A stretch of 64,000 nt of DNA from Pseudoxanthomonas sp. F37 (GCF_022965755.1 NZ_CP095187.1:2666001-2730000), one strand, 5' to 3'. Counted from the first letter of the stretch, positions 9,077 through 16,484 are shown. Numbers and translations: made by a program. Notes: generated by a model not told the origin, from the sequence alone.

Positions 9077-9137
9077 CACCTTCTCCCCGCCCGGCGGGGA
9101 GAAGGTGGCCGAAGGCCGGATGAGGGGCGCGCGCGAT
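9077..9137 (-). repeat. Composite dispersed repeat, short form
   Basis: Hairpin CCTTCTCCCCGC...GCGGGGAGAAGG followed by TGGCCGAAGG and CCGGATGAGGGGCGCGCGCG. It matches the 8829 copy but lacks the inner GTAC hairpin. Similarity with the 8829 copy continues past the repeat into GCGCGATGCATG and CGCATT, so these two copies share about 40 further bases. Confidence 0.82.
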
Positions 9138-9177
9138 GCATGAAGCCGCACGCGCATTCCGTTCGCGCCGCCGTGCC

Positions 9178-9393
9178 TTACGCGTCGCCTTCGTCCACCG
9201 GCAGGTGCAGCGACGACAGCGGTTGCACCGCCACGCGCGTGGCGTCGGGTGCGGTCACCGGGCCCAGCGCCATGGCCGCCATGGCCAGCAGGCTGGCGGT
9301 GGACAGGGGCGCGCGCCCAGGCACGCTGCCCTCGCAGTGGCGACGCATCTTCAGGATGCGGCGACGGCCGGCATCCGGGGAAACACGCTTCAT
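9178..9393 (-). CDS. Small hypothetical protein coupled to the upstream gene
   Basis: A 71-residue open frame starting MKRVSPDAGRRRILKMRRHC, basic at its N-terminus and then mildly hydrophobic (S-L-L-A-M-A-A-M-A-L). Its ATG overlaps the stop of the 9390-9725 gene as ATGA, which supports translational coupling. I do not recognise a family. The end abuts the repeat-filled spacer. It could be a real small protein or the tail of a decayed gene. Confidence 0.45.
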   Translation of the reverse strand: MKRVSPDAGRRRILKMRRHCEGSVPGRAPLSTASLLAMAAMALGPVTAPDATRVAVQPLSSLHLPVDEGDA

Positions 9394-9725
9394 ACGTTGG
9401 GCGGCGGGGCCAGGCGCGCGCGGGGGAGTGGCGTTTCGGCCAGCGATGCCAGCGACTGCAACTGGCAGAACGTCGCGTCGTAGGCGGCGACTTCTTCCTG
9501 GTACTGGCACAGCGCGCGGAAGGGATTGCGCGCGGACAGCGCCTGCGCGGTGGCGCGCAGGCGTTCGCCGTCGGGGTGGCTCTGCACCAGCGCCGCCACC
9601 CACACGGTGAGGGCTTCGAGCTGGCCGGTGGTGCGGGCGTCGCTGGTTTCCAGGCGGTCCAGCAGGTTGTGCAGGTGGGTTTGCGAGTACAGCAGCATGG
9701 GGCGTGGCATCCGGTACGTGATCAC
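9390..9725 (-). CDS. Hypothetical protein, alpha-helical
   Basis: About 111 residues if it starts at the GTG at 9725, which has AGGGG ten bases upstream; an ATG at 9710 is an alternative. The product is mostly helical with no signal peptide or membrane segment (L-L-D-R-L-E-T-S-D-A-R-T-T-G-Q-L-E-A-L-T-V-W). I recognise no family. The stop overlaps the start of the next small gene by four bases, so the two form a minimal operon. Confidence 0.6.
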   Translation of the reverse strand: MITYRMPRPMLLYSQTHLHNLLDRLETSDARTTGQLEALTVWVAALVQSHPDGERLRATAQALSARNPFRALCQYQEEVAAYDATFCQLQSLASLAETPLPRARLAPPPNV

Positions 9726-9856
9726 CGCGGCCTGGCCCCTGTTCCGGCACGTCGGTTCTTCTCCTGATCACGCGGGTCGGCGCGCAGGCCGGCCATCGCG
9801 CCAGCCCGGAGTCAGGCGCGGTTGGGGAAGGCATGACTTCCGGCCTACCCGTGCCC

Positions 9857-10348
9857 TCAGCCGCGCAGGTTCACCTCGGCGACCTTGTCGTGGTAGTCCT
9901 CCTTCGGGTCCACGCCCAGCAGCATCTTCACCCCGGCCAGCAGGCTCTGCTCGTTGAGCCAGATCTCCGCATGCTCGGCATCGAAGCGCAGCAGGGCCAG
10001 CTTGGGATCGTCTTTGCCGCCTTCGTACCAGGCGGCGACGAAGGGGTTCCACAGGCGGTCGATCACCGCGCGGTCGTCGTCGCGCACCAGCGCACCCTGC
10101 AGGCTGGCGAAGATGTCGTGGCCCATCGATGCGAACGTGGCGATAGCACGCTGCGGCGTGTGCGTGCGCTGGGCCAGCACGTTGTCGGTGGCGGTGAAGA
10201 TCCACAGCGGGCCGCGGCCTTCGTGCTCCAGCAGTGCGGTCATCGGCCGGGTGTGACCGTCTTCGGCGCCGTCCAGGCCCAGCATCAGCGTGCGATCGGA
10301 CTTGATGGCCTTCCACAGCTTCTTTTCCAGTTCTTCCGGCGTATGCAT
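9857..10348 (-). CDS. Pyridoxamine 5'-phosphate oxidase-like general stress protein (PPOX split-barrel)
   Basis: A 163-residue protein of the general-stress-protein-26/PPOX-like flavin-reductase family. It shows the features L-W-I-F-T-A-T-D-N, D-I-F-A-S-L-Q-G, D-R-A-V-I-D-R-L-W-N-P-F-V-A-A-W-Y-E-G-G-K-D-D-P and L-L-R-F-D-A-E-H-A-E-I-W. Members bind FMN or a related cofactor and are linked to stress responses; the physiological substrate is unknown. ATG at 10348 follows GAGGAGCG at good spacing; the upstream extension in the same frame lacks support. It is divergent from the glycine-zipper gene at 10560. Confidence 0.85.
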   Translation of the reverse strand: MHTPEELEKKLWKAIKSDRTLMLGLDGAEDGHTRPMTALLEHEGRGPLWIFTATDNVLAQRTHTPQRAIATFASMGHDIFASLQGALVRDDDRAVIDRLWNPFVAAWYEGGKDDPKLALLRFDAEHAEIWLNEQSLLAGVKMLLGVDPKEDYHDKVAEVNLRG

Positions 10349-10559
10349 GGGCGCGCTCCTCGTCGTGGATGGCGTCACGCTAGGCGATGCGGCGTCGCGC
10401 CGCCGTCAAGGCATGCGGCCGGCGTCAGCCCCGCGTCATGTTTGTCGCGCCCACGTCACGGTGGGCGTACCGGCGCATGAATGGCGGCGCCCGGCTTTCA
10501 CCACGCATTCGCGAGGACGCGCGCAGCCTGCGCCTGCGATTCCCCACAGGAGACAGGTC

Positions 10560-10919
10560 ATGAATATCCCGCGCTATCTGCTGTCCGTCGGCCTGATGTC
10601 GGTGATGTCGGCCGCGGCGGCGCAGACCTATGGTCCGCAGGACGAGGGCCGCCGCTTCGACGACGGCAGCCGGGTGGTCTGCAAGAACGTGGAAGTCAGA
10701 CAGAACAGCCGCGACCCCAACCGCGTGGCCGGCACCGCCATAGGCGCGGTGATCGGGGGCCTGCTGGGCAACCAGGTGGGCAGCGGCAACGGCAAGAAGG
10801 TGGCGACCGTCGGCGGCGCCGTGGCCGGCGGCGCGATCGGTCGCAAGGTGCAGGGCGACAGCCAGGAAACCAAGGGCGACCGCATCGTCGAACGTCGCTG
10901 CGAACGCGTGTATCGCTGA
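10560..10919 (+). CDS. Glycine-zipper 2TM domain envelope protein
   Basis: A 119-residue exported protein. The signal peptide runs to about residue 22 (M-S-A-A-A-A-Q). The core is a glycine-zipper pair, A-I-G-A-V-I-G-G-L-L-G-N-Q-V-G-S-G and G-G-A-V-A-G-G-A-I-G, as in outer-membrane proteins of the Rick_17kDa/glycine-zipper-2TM type. The C-terminus has a paired Cys context (V-V-C-K-N near the start, E-R-R-C-E-R near the end) that could form a disulfide. AGGAGA lies eight bases before ATG. A strong rho-independent terminator follows 18 bases after the stop. Role is probably envelope integrity; that is inferred from the family. Confidence 0.88.
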   Translation: MNIPRYLLSVGLMSVMSAAAAQTYGPQDEGRRFDDGSRVVCKNVEVRQNSRDPNRVAGTAIGAVIGGLLGNQVGSGNGKKVATVGGAVAGGAIGRKVQGDSQETKGDRIVERRCERVYR

Positions 10920-10936
10920 AATACCGCGTTTCCCCC

Positions 10937-10979
10937 GGGGGCGCCTGCGGCGACGGCCACAGGCGCCCCTTTTTTTTTT
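10937..10979 (+). terminator. Rho-independent terminator after the glycine-zipper gene
   Basis: Ten-base stem GGGGCGCCTG (10937-10946) and CAGGCGCCCC (10960-10969), directly followed by ten T residues. The T-tract is on the plus strand. Confidence 0.93.
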
Positions 10980-11005
10980 GGTAATTCCCCTAACATCCAC
11001 ACGCG

Positions 11006-12133
11006 CTAGGCTGCGCGGGCGATCGCCTGCGGCAGGGTGATGACGAAGATCGTGCGCCCCGCTTCCACGCGCGCCGTCACCTCGCCGCCATGTGCCGTGG
11101 CGATCTCGCGCACGATGAACAGGCCCAACCCCAGGCTGGCGTACTCGCCGCGGCTGGCCGCCTTCGACCCGCGGCGCAGCGGGTCGAACAATGCGTTCAA
11201 GGCCTCGGTGGACAGCGGATCGCCCGCGTTGCTCACCGCGATGCAGGCGCGATCGGCATCGCCGTCCACGGTGACGCGGATCTCCCCGCCCTCGTCGCCG
11301 TACTTGACGGCATTGGTCACCAGGTTGTGTACGGCTTCGCGCAGGCGCGCGTCGTCGAAACGGCCGCAGGTGTCGCCCTGAACGTGCAGGGTGATGGGGA
11401 CATCCCCCAGCGTGGTACGCAGCAGCTCCACCTCCTCGGCGATCGCCACGCCTAGGTCGCAGGCCGTGCGCTGCAGCTGCATGCCCGCGCCCAGTGTGCT
11501 CTTGCTGTAGTCCAGCAGGCCGTCCACCAGCCGGCTCAGCTGCAGGCCACCGCTGAGGATACGCTCGGCCTGCACCGCATGCGGCGAGCCCTTCGCGCTG
11601 TCGGCCAGGAATTCCGCGGTGCCCACCACGGCCGTCAGCGGACCGCGCAGATCGTGCCCCAGCGCGCCCAGGAAGACATTGCGCCACGACTCCACCGTGC
11701 GCGAGAACTCCAGCAGCGATTCGGCCACGGCCTGGTCGATGGCTTCGTTGAAGCGGATCATGTCCTCGACCGAACCGCTGGCCAGGGCCTGGTCGGCCGC
11801 CCACAGCCGCAGCACCGAGGCGCGCAGCGCGCGGTACTCGGCGATCATCTGGTTCACCCCGAAGCCGTCGTCGGCGCGGCTGCGCCCGTGGCTGGTGGCG
11901 GCCGACTCCGGCCCGTCGTTCGGCGGGGCCTGGCCGAGCGACTTGGCGTGCTGCTGCGCCTGGCTCTGCGGCGTGCGCAGGTCGGCCACGATGTCGCGCA
12001 GGATGAGCGGAATGTCGTTGCGCAGGCGCTTCATGTCCAACTGCGCGCCGCTGGGCGCCTGGGTGATGGCGAAGTCCACCGCATCGTCGAGGATGCGTTG
12101 CATGTTGGCCTGGATGAAATCCGCGAGTCGCAT
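11006..12133 (-). CDS. Sensor histidine kinase (HisKA/HATPase_c), soluble
   Basis: A 375-residue kinase without membrane segments. An alpha-helical N-terminal sensor region (about 1-140) precedes the H-box F-L-G-A-L-G-H-D-L-R-G-P-L-T (phosphoacceptor His160), the N-box E-A-V-H-N-L-V-T-N-A-V-K-Y-G and the G-box L-G-L-G-L-F-I-V-R-E-I-A. ATG at 12133 has AGGA seven bases upstream; a GTG at 12208 has no ribosome-binding site. No response regulator is adjacent; the nearest is at 13333. Three small genes of unknown function precede it on the same strand and may be co-transcribed. Cytosolic sensing is inferred. Confidence 0.9.
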   Translation of the reverse strand: MRLADFIQANMQRILDDAVDFAITQAPSGAQLDMKRLRNDIPLILRDIVADLRTPQSQAQQHAKSLGQAPPNDGPESAATSHGRSRADDGFGVNQMIAEYRALRASVLRLWAADQALASGSVEDMIRFNEAIDQAVAESLLEFSRTVESWRNVFLGALGHDLRGPLTAVVGTAEFLADSAKGSPHAVQAERILSGGLQLSRLVDGLLDYSKSTLGAGMQLQRTACDLGVAIAEEVELLRTTLGDVPITLHVQGDTCGRFDDARLREAVHNLVTNAVKYGDEGGEIRVTVDGDADRACIAVSNAGDPLSTEALNALFDPLRRGSKAASRGEYASLGLGLFIVREIATAHGGEVTARVEAGRTIFVITLPQAIARAA

Positions 12134-12209
12134 AAGCACGTCCTGTTGTTCCTTCTGCGTCGTGTGGTCGGTGATGGTTTCCCCCTGTGATGGAATGCGC
12201 GGTCGCACG

Positions 12210-12494
12210 TCAATCGGTGAGGCTGCGCGGGTCGCGCGGATCGTCGATGTGGACCTGCGTCTGTGGCGGCGGATCGGGGCCCTCCGGTACGTCGTACGGA
12301 TCGCCCGGATCGCGTGGCATCGGGGGGCGGTCCGGGGGCGGCGGATGCTGTGGATCGCTGGGCGTGCCAGGCGGGCTGGGCTTGCCGGGTGCGGACGGCG
12401 TGCCGGGCGGCGTGGGACGGCCCGGCGGCGTCGGCGTGCCGGGTGGGGACGGCTTCGGGGTGCCGTGCGCGGTGATGGCGGGAATGTTCGTCAT
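12210..12494 (-). CDS. Proline-rich low-complexity protein
   Basis: A 94-residue protein consisting largely of P-G-x-P/P-P-G-x-P repeats (P-S-P-P-G-T-P-T-P-P-G-R-P), ending in an acidic V-H-I-D-D-P-R-D-P-R segment. ATG at 12494 follows GGAGCATCGAC, a good ribosome-binding site. It is very likely disordered; no enzymatic function is evident. The opposite strand encodes a collagen-like Gly-rich frame that is only its shadow. It is the third gene of the minus-strand set 12916-11006 that ends with the histidine kinase. Confidence 0.68.
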   Translation of the reverse strand: MTNIPAITAHGTPKPSPPGTPTPPGRPTPPGTPSAPGKPSPPGTPSDPQHPPPPDRPPMPRDPGDPYDVPEGPDPPPQTQVHIDDPRDPRSLTD

Positions 12495-12526
12495 GTCGAT
12501 GCTCCTGCGCGCCTGCGGCGGCGCGG

Positions 12527-12721
12527 CTAGCCGCGCTCCGTGGAGGCCTGCAGGGCGGCGGCCAGCGCGGCATCGCCGGACACCAGGTCCGCCCAGCGGA
12601 TCTCCACGCCGTTGCGGCGCCCTTTCGGCACCAGCTTCAGGCCGGTGGGATCCAGGGTGAGCGTGTAGGCCTGCTCGCCCAGCATCAGTTCGCGTCGAAG
12701 CGGTTTGTCGAGGGGGGTCAT
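12527..12721 (-). CDS. Small hypothetical protein
   Basis: A 64-residue protein with GAGGACACC before its ATG. The sequence (L-M-L-G-E-Q-A-Y-T-L-T-L-D-P-T-G-L-K-L-V-P-K-G) looks like a small beta-sheet fold ending in a helix (D-A-A-L-A-A-A-L-Q-A-S). I recognise no family. It lies nine bases from the 12731 gene and 32 bases before the Pro-rich gene. Confidence 0.68.
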   Translation of the reverse strand: MTPLDKPLRRELMLGEQAYTLTLDPTGLKLVPKGRRNGVEIRWADLVSGDAALAAALQASTERG

Positions 12722-12730
12722 GCGGTGTCC

Positions 12731-12916
12731 TCAGATCTGCGGGGGATGGCGACGCGGCTGTCCGTCCTTCGCGCCGGGTGCGGCTTCGGGATCGTTGCGC
12801 GCCTCGTGCGTGCGCTTGCCGGTCGATTCGCCGGGCACGATGTCGCCATCGGGACGGCGCTGTTCTTCCATCGGATTGGGTGCCACGGGCGTGGCGTCCC
12901 GGGGGGTGCGGACCAT
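12731..12916 (-). CDS. Small hydrophilic hypothetical protein
   Basis: A 61-residue, charged and probably disordered protein (R-P-D-G-D-I-V-P-G-E-S-T-G-K-R-T-H-E-A-R-N-D-P). The ATG at 12916 is preceded by CGAGGAG at ideal spacing, the best evidence that it is translated. It is the first gene of the minus-strand cluster leading to the histidine kinase. No family recognised. Confidence 0.6.
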   Translation of the reverse strand: MVRTPRDATPVAPNPMEEQRRPDGDIVPGESTGKRTHEARNDPEAAPGAKDGQPRRHPPQI

Positions 12917-13090
12917 GGCGGGCTCCTCGCTTGCGGGCGTCCAGCGTGGCCGCGGAAACGTTGGCGATCCGTGACGGCCGCGGGCGGCGTTTCAGCGCCC
13001 AGTCACGATGCGACGCAGGACGACGCGGGGCTGAACGCTGGCACGCCATGCGCACGGCGCGTTGACGCGCGCCCCCGCACCATCGGCTCC

Positions 13091-13312
13091 ATGCTGTGCC
13101 AGGAACGTATCGAAGCGCGTCTGTCCGACGCCGAAATGCTGGTGATGAGCGGTGCCGACATCGGCGACCCGCATGCCTTCCTGCGCGGGCTGTGGACGCA
13201 GGTGTACGACCACGCGCCCATGCACCTGCGTTCGTCGGCATTGCGCCGCCTGCATGCGCTGTCGCGGCGGCTGGGCGTGAACTACGTGCACGGCGAGGCG
13301 GGCGCGGACTGA
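13091..13312 (+). CDS. Small hypothetical protein
   Basis: A 73-residue helical protein (E-R-I-E-A-R-L-S-D-A-E-M-L-V-M-S-G-A-D; then S-A-L-R-R-L-H-A-L-S-R-R-L-G). GC-rich third positions fit coding use better than the overlapping minus-strand frame. The ribosome-binding site is weak. It sits between a divergent small-gene cluster and a convergent response-regulator gene. No family recognised. Confidence 0.55.
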   Translation: MLCQERIEARLSDAEMLVMSGADIGDPHAFLRGLWTQVYDHAPMHLRSSALRRLHALSRRLGVNYVHGEAGAD

Positions 13313-13332
13313 CGGCGCGCCGCCGGCCGGCA

Positions 13333-13698
13333 TCAGGCCGCCGGGTGCAGTCCTGCCAGCGCGTCCTGGATGTCCTGGCGGCGGAATGGTTTGGCCAGCA
13401 CCGCGGCATCGGCGAAACGTGCCGGCAGGCCCTGCTGGCCGTAACCGGTGGTGAACAGGAACGGCACGCCGCGCGCACGCAGCGCGTCGGCCACCGGGAA
13501 CGAGGGTTCGCCTGCCAGGTTCACGTCGATCACCGCCAGGTCCGCCTCGGCCTGGTCGAGCGCGGCCAGCGCCTGGTCCACCGAGGCGGCGCTGCCGACC
13601 ACGGCGTAGCCCAGCGTGGGCAGCAGGTCTTCCAGCAGCATCACCAGCATGGATTCGTCTTCCACGATGAAGACGCGCGGTGCGGGGTTGGTCGTCAT
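13333..13698 (-). CDS. Single-domain response regulator receiver protein
   Basis: A 121-residue CheY-like receiver with no output domain: acidic pocket V-E-D-E near residues 12-15, phosphoacceptor Asp58 in A-V-I-D-V-N-L-A-G, Thr in F-T-T-G-Y-G and conserved Lys in L-A-K-P-F. Its ATG overlaps the stop of the HWE kinase (ATGA), so it is that kinase's likely partner and may act as a phosphate sink or relay, as is common for HWE kinases. Confidence 0.93.
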   Translation of the reverse strand: MTTNPAPRVFIVEDESMLVMLLEDLLPTLGYAVVGSAASVDQALAALDQAEADLAVIDVNLAGEPSFPVADALRARGVPFLFTTGYGQQGLPARFADAAVLAKPFRRQDIQDALAGLHPAA

Positions 13699-15104
13699 GC
13701 GGCCACTCCTAGGTCGGGCATGGGGGCGGTGATGCGGCAGTGCACGCCGGCGGGTTGGAAATCCAGCGCCACGTCGCCGCCCAGGTCGTAGCGCAGGCCG
13801 CGCTCGATCAGGCGCGAGCCGTAGCCGCGGCGCGCCGGCGCGGCCACCGGCGGACCGTCCATCTCCTGCCAGTGCAGGATCAGGCTGCGCCGGCCATCCA
13901 GCGGCTCGGAGGTCCAATGGATGCGCACGCGCCCCTGCGCCACCGACAGCGCGCCGTACTTCATCGCGTTGGTGCACAGCTCGTGCAGGGCCATCGACAG
14001 CGCCAGCGCGCGTTGCGGGGCCAGTTCCATCGGCGGGCCCTGGATGTCGAAGCGCTGGCCGTCGTCCTGCAGGCACGGGGCGATGGCGGTGCGCACGATG
14101 TCGTGCAGCGGGGCGTGTTCCCAGTGCTGGCGGGTCAGCACGTCGTGCGCCTGTGCCAGCGCATGCAGGCGCGCCTGGAAGCGTTCGCACGCCAGGCCGA
14201 TGTCGTTTTCGTTGCCGTTGCCGTTGCCGTTGCGCAGGGTCTGCACGGCGATGGACTGGACGATGGCCAGGGTGTTCTTGACCCGGTGGTTGAGTTCGTT
14301 GAGCAGCAGGCGCTGGTGTTCTTCGTGCTGCCTGCGCGCGGTGATGTCGGTGGCGGCGCCGAACCATTCGGTCACCTCGCCGCCGATGGGACCGATGGGC
14401 ACGGCGCGCGAGGAGATCCACGACCAGCCGCCGGCTTCGTTGCGGATGCGGTGTTCGGCGCTGAAGGTGCTCTGGCTGGCGCGCGCGCGGGCGATGGCGT
14501 CGGCCACCAGCTCGCGGTCGTCGGGGTGCACCAGCACTTCCAGCCAGGCGGGGGTGAGCGAGCCGTGCCGGCCCAGCAGCAGGCTGCCGCCCACGATGTC
14601 CACTTCGCTCCAGTCGCGGTTGGTGCGGTAGACCAGGTCGGTGGTGGCGTCGACCATGGCGGCCAGCCGTTCTTCGCTGCGGCGGCGTGCTTCTTCGTGC
14701 TTCTTGCGTTCGGTGACGTCGCGGGTGGTGCCGGCGACGGCTTCCACTTCGCCATCGGGGCCGATGACGGGCACCAGCAGGTAGTCGTAGATGCGTCGGC
14801 CATTGGTGCCGTTGAACGGAACGTCGCCGCGCACGGGCTGGCGGGTGGCGATGACCTGTTCGATCTCGCGGTCGTGCATGGCGGCGTGCCAGGGTTCGTA
14901 GCCCAGCTCCAGGCAGTTCTTGCCGATGGCTTCGTCCCAGGTCTTGCCCCACATGGCCAGCAGGGCGGCGTTGGCATAGGTGAAGCGGTGCTGCAGGTCC
15001 CACATGTAGACCAGGTCGGGGGTGGTCTGCAGGAGGGTTTCGTACAGGCGGACGCGCTGCTCCGCCGGGGCGTGCGCACCGCCTGCCATCAAGGAGCGGT
15101 CCAT
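13695..15104 (-). CDS. PAS-domain HWE-family sensor histidine kinase
   Basis: About 469 residues. Two PAS domains (roughly 18-135 and 147-260) each end in a PAC-like signature (V-A-G-T-T-R-D-V-T-E-R-K; F-G-A-A-T-D-I-T-A-R-R). They are followed by an HWE/HisKA_2 core with phosphoacceptor His273 in L-N-E-L-N-H-R-V-K-N-T-L, an N-box H-E-L-C-T-N-A-M-K-Y-G and the W-x-E motif in L-H-W-Q-E-M-D-G. Such kinases are usually cytosolic light, redox or general stress sensors. Start is uncertain: ATG at 15104 or 15089, or 15173, none with a strong ribosome-binding site. A run of NGNGNGNEN follows the H-box. Confidence 0.9.
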   Translation of the reverse strand: MDRSLMAGGAHAPAEQRVRLYETLLQTTPDLVYMWDLQHRFTYANAALLAMWGKTWDEAIGKNCLELGYEPWHAAMHDREIEQVIATRQPVRGDVPFNGTNGRRIYDYLLVPVIGPDGEVEAVAGTTRDVTERKKHEEARRRSEERLAAMVDATTDLVYRTNRDWSEVDIVGGSLLLGRHGSLTPAWLEVLVHPDDRELVADAIARARASQSTFSAEHRIRNEAGGWSWISSRAVPIGPIGGEVTEWFGAATDITARRQHEEHQRLLLNELNHRVKNTLAIVQSIAVQTLRNGNGNGNENDIGLACERFQARLHALAQAHDVLTRQHWEHAPLHDIVRTAIAPCLQDDGQRFDIQGPPMELAPQRALALSMALHELCTNAMKYGALSVAQGRVRIHWTSEPLDGRRSLILHWQEMDGPPVAAPARRGYGSRLIERGLRYDLGGDVALDFQPAGVHCRITAPMPDLGVAA

Positions 15105-15173
15105 GAGGGCGTCGTGGTTCCGATGGCGATGCCTCACCTTATCGCCGGCCGGCGTGGGCGACCTGTGAAACAT

Positions 15174-15489
15174 GGCAGGGGGGAAGGTGCGTGCGGGGGC
15201 TGCTGTTCAGGAAGCTTCCCGACACACCATGCTCATGTCCGCAATCGAGGGAGTGCGGGATGCGCTTCCATGTCGATCTGGAGAGCGGCGCCGACATGAC
15301 TATCCGTCGCCGAAAAGATCAACCGCCAAGGGCTGCAGTCCTCATTGCACAGCATGGTTGAACATGCAGCATCGCCACCGCTCGCGACTGCGCGCCCCAG
15401 CGCGCGCATCCGCCCGTCCGTCTTGTTGCGCTACGTTCCCGGCGACATGCCGGCAGCGGAGCGGCGTCTCACGTGTGCGTTGAATCCCC
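15174..15489. other. Gene-free spacer
   Basis: I see no supported gene, repeat or RNA in this stretch between the HWE kinase and the next small gene. It should contain the kinase promoter on the minus strand, but no clear -10/-35 pair stands out. Confidence 0.5.
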
Positions 15490-15795
15490 TCAATCCCTCA
15501 ACTTCAACGCCGGGTTCTCATCGATCGTCCCGTCCTCCTTGACCACCACGTAGCGGTCGCCTTCGCGGTTGAACAGCACGGGGATGGGGGTCTTGAAGAG
15601 GGGGCGGCGGACGAACTTCAGGCGCCAGTGGAAGGTTTCCATGGTGTGGATGGTGGCCTGCTGCTCCGGCGTCAGGCCGGCCAGCAGCGTGGCGTTGTCC
15701 ATCTTGGGCGCGCCGGTGCGGCGCTCGGGGGTACGGGGGGCGGCGCCCGGCGTGTCCGGACCGGGGGTGTCGCGCGGGCGGTGCGGATCCGTCAT
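15490..15795 (-). CDS. Small conserved-looking protein, paralogue of the 16018 gene
   Basis: A 101-residue protein with a Pro-rich disordered N-terminus (about 1-30) and a compact C-terminal domain of about 65 residues: L-L-A-G-L-T-P-E-Q-Q, F-H-W-R-L-K-F-V-R-R-P-L-F, I-P-V-L-F-N-R and E-D-G-T-I-D-E-N-P. The same domain is encoded by the gene at 16018-16338. AGGAG lies 11 bases before the ATG. No family known to me; no signal peptide or membrane segment. The strong conservation of F-V-R-R-P-L-F and E-D-G-T-x-D-E between the copies suggests functional constraint. Confidence 0.75.
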   Translation of the reverse strand: MTDPHRPRDTPGPDTPGAAPRTPERRTGAPKMDNATLLAGLTPEQQATIHTMETFHWRLKFVRRPLFKTPIPVLFNREGDRYVVVKEDGTIDENPALKLRD

Positions 15796-15936
15796 CCGGC
15801 GGGGGACTCCTGATGGCAGGGAACGAAAGCAGCCCGCCGTCGACGACGGCAGGTGCCCTACCTTGTATCGGCCGGGTTCAAGGAAACGTGAGGGTGGTGC
15901 TAGGGTGTGGGGGATGTGTTCAGGGGAGCGGCTGGC

Positions 15937-15995
15937 ATCGCGCTCTGCCCCTCATCCGCCCGTTGGGCACCTTCTCCCCGCAAGACGGGGGGAAG
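15937..15995 (+). repeat. Composite dispersed repeat between two paralogous genes
   Basis: CGCGCTCTGCCCCTCATCCG, then GGGCACCTTCTCCCCGC and a degenerate GACGGGGGGAAGG arm. Same family as the copies near 8.8-9.1 and 18.0-18.7 kb. Confidence 0.82.
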
Positions 15996-16017
15996 GAACA
16001 GCACGATATGGCGCGCC

Positions 16018-16338
16018 TCAGGCGCGCAGGACCAGGGACTGGCTTTCGTCCAGGGTGCCGTCTTCCTGGATGACCACGTGGCGCGTGTAGTCGCGGTCGA
16101 ACAGCACCGGGATGGGCGCCTGGAACAGCGGACGGCGCACGAAGGCCAGGCGCCACTGGAAGATCTCCAGCGCTTCCAGCGTCACCAACTGCGCCGGCGT
16201 CAGACCGGCGCGCAGCGCATCGGCGTTCTGCAGGGGCGCGGCCTTGCGGCGCTCGGGCCTGCGTGGCGTAGCCGCGGTGGGCGCGGAACTCTGCCAAGGA
16301 CCGGTGATGACGGAGGCGTGGGCGGCGTTGCGGTGCAT
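16018..16338 (-). CDS. Small conserved-looking protein, paralogue of the 15490 gene
   Basis: A 106-residue protein. Its last 65 residues align with the 15490 product: L-R-A-G-L-T-P-A-Q-L, F-Q-W-R-L-A-F-V-R-R-P-L-F, I-P-V-L-F-D-R and E-D-G-T-L-D-E-S. The N-terminal 40 residues are unrelated and low-complexity. GGAG lies six bases before the ATG. The two genes are in tandem, same strand, separated by about 220 bases holding one copy of the dispersed repeat. Function unknown. Confidence 0.75.
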   Translation of the reverse strand: MHRNAAHASVITGPWQSSAPTAATPRRPERRKAAPLQNADALRAGLTPAQLVTLEALEIFQWRLAFVRRPLFQAPIPVLFDRDYTRHVVIQEDGTLDESQSLVLRA

Positions 16339-16447
16339 GGGAACTCCAACCAGTACGGTGTCACGGTGCTTCTAACGGCCACGGACGGCCGCTATTGAGG
16401 GTGGTGATCACCCTGCAAGACGTGTGCCGGAATCTGCCGCGGGCATG

Positions 16448-16474
16448 AAAAAGCCCCGCGTTGGCGGGGCTTTC
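16448..16474 (-). terminator. Terminator downstream of purA
   Basis: Stem AAAGCCCCGC (16450-16459), loop GTTG, GCGGGGCTTT (16464-16473). Read on the minus strand it ends in a run of T, so it would stop purA transcripts; the plus strand has only TTT. Confidence 0.85.
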
Positions 16475-16484
16475 CAGTCGCTGG

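Larger units (their letters stand above)
8490..9177. other. Gene-free spacer with dispersed hairpin repeats
   Basis: No convincing gene lies in these 688 bases on either strand. The first 300 bases hold nothing I recognise. The remainder is occupied by four copies or half-copies of the CTTCTCCCC/GGGGAGAAG repeat family (listed separately) and sequence between them. Open frames here run through the repeats and have no ribosome-binding sites or domains. Confidence 0.7.

Noticed and set aside
8790..9137. CRISPR-like repeated palindromes
   Set aside because: Spacing and unit length are irregular, orientation varies, and there are no cas genes.
12187..12660. Plus-strand Gly-rich, collagen-like open frame
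   Set aside because: It is the antisense of the Pro-rich minus-strand gene 12210-12494, which has a good ribosome-binding site; CCG/GGC repeats read as Gly on the other strand.
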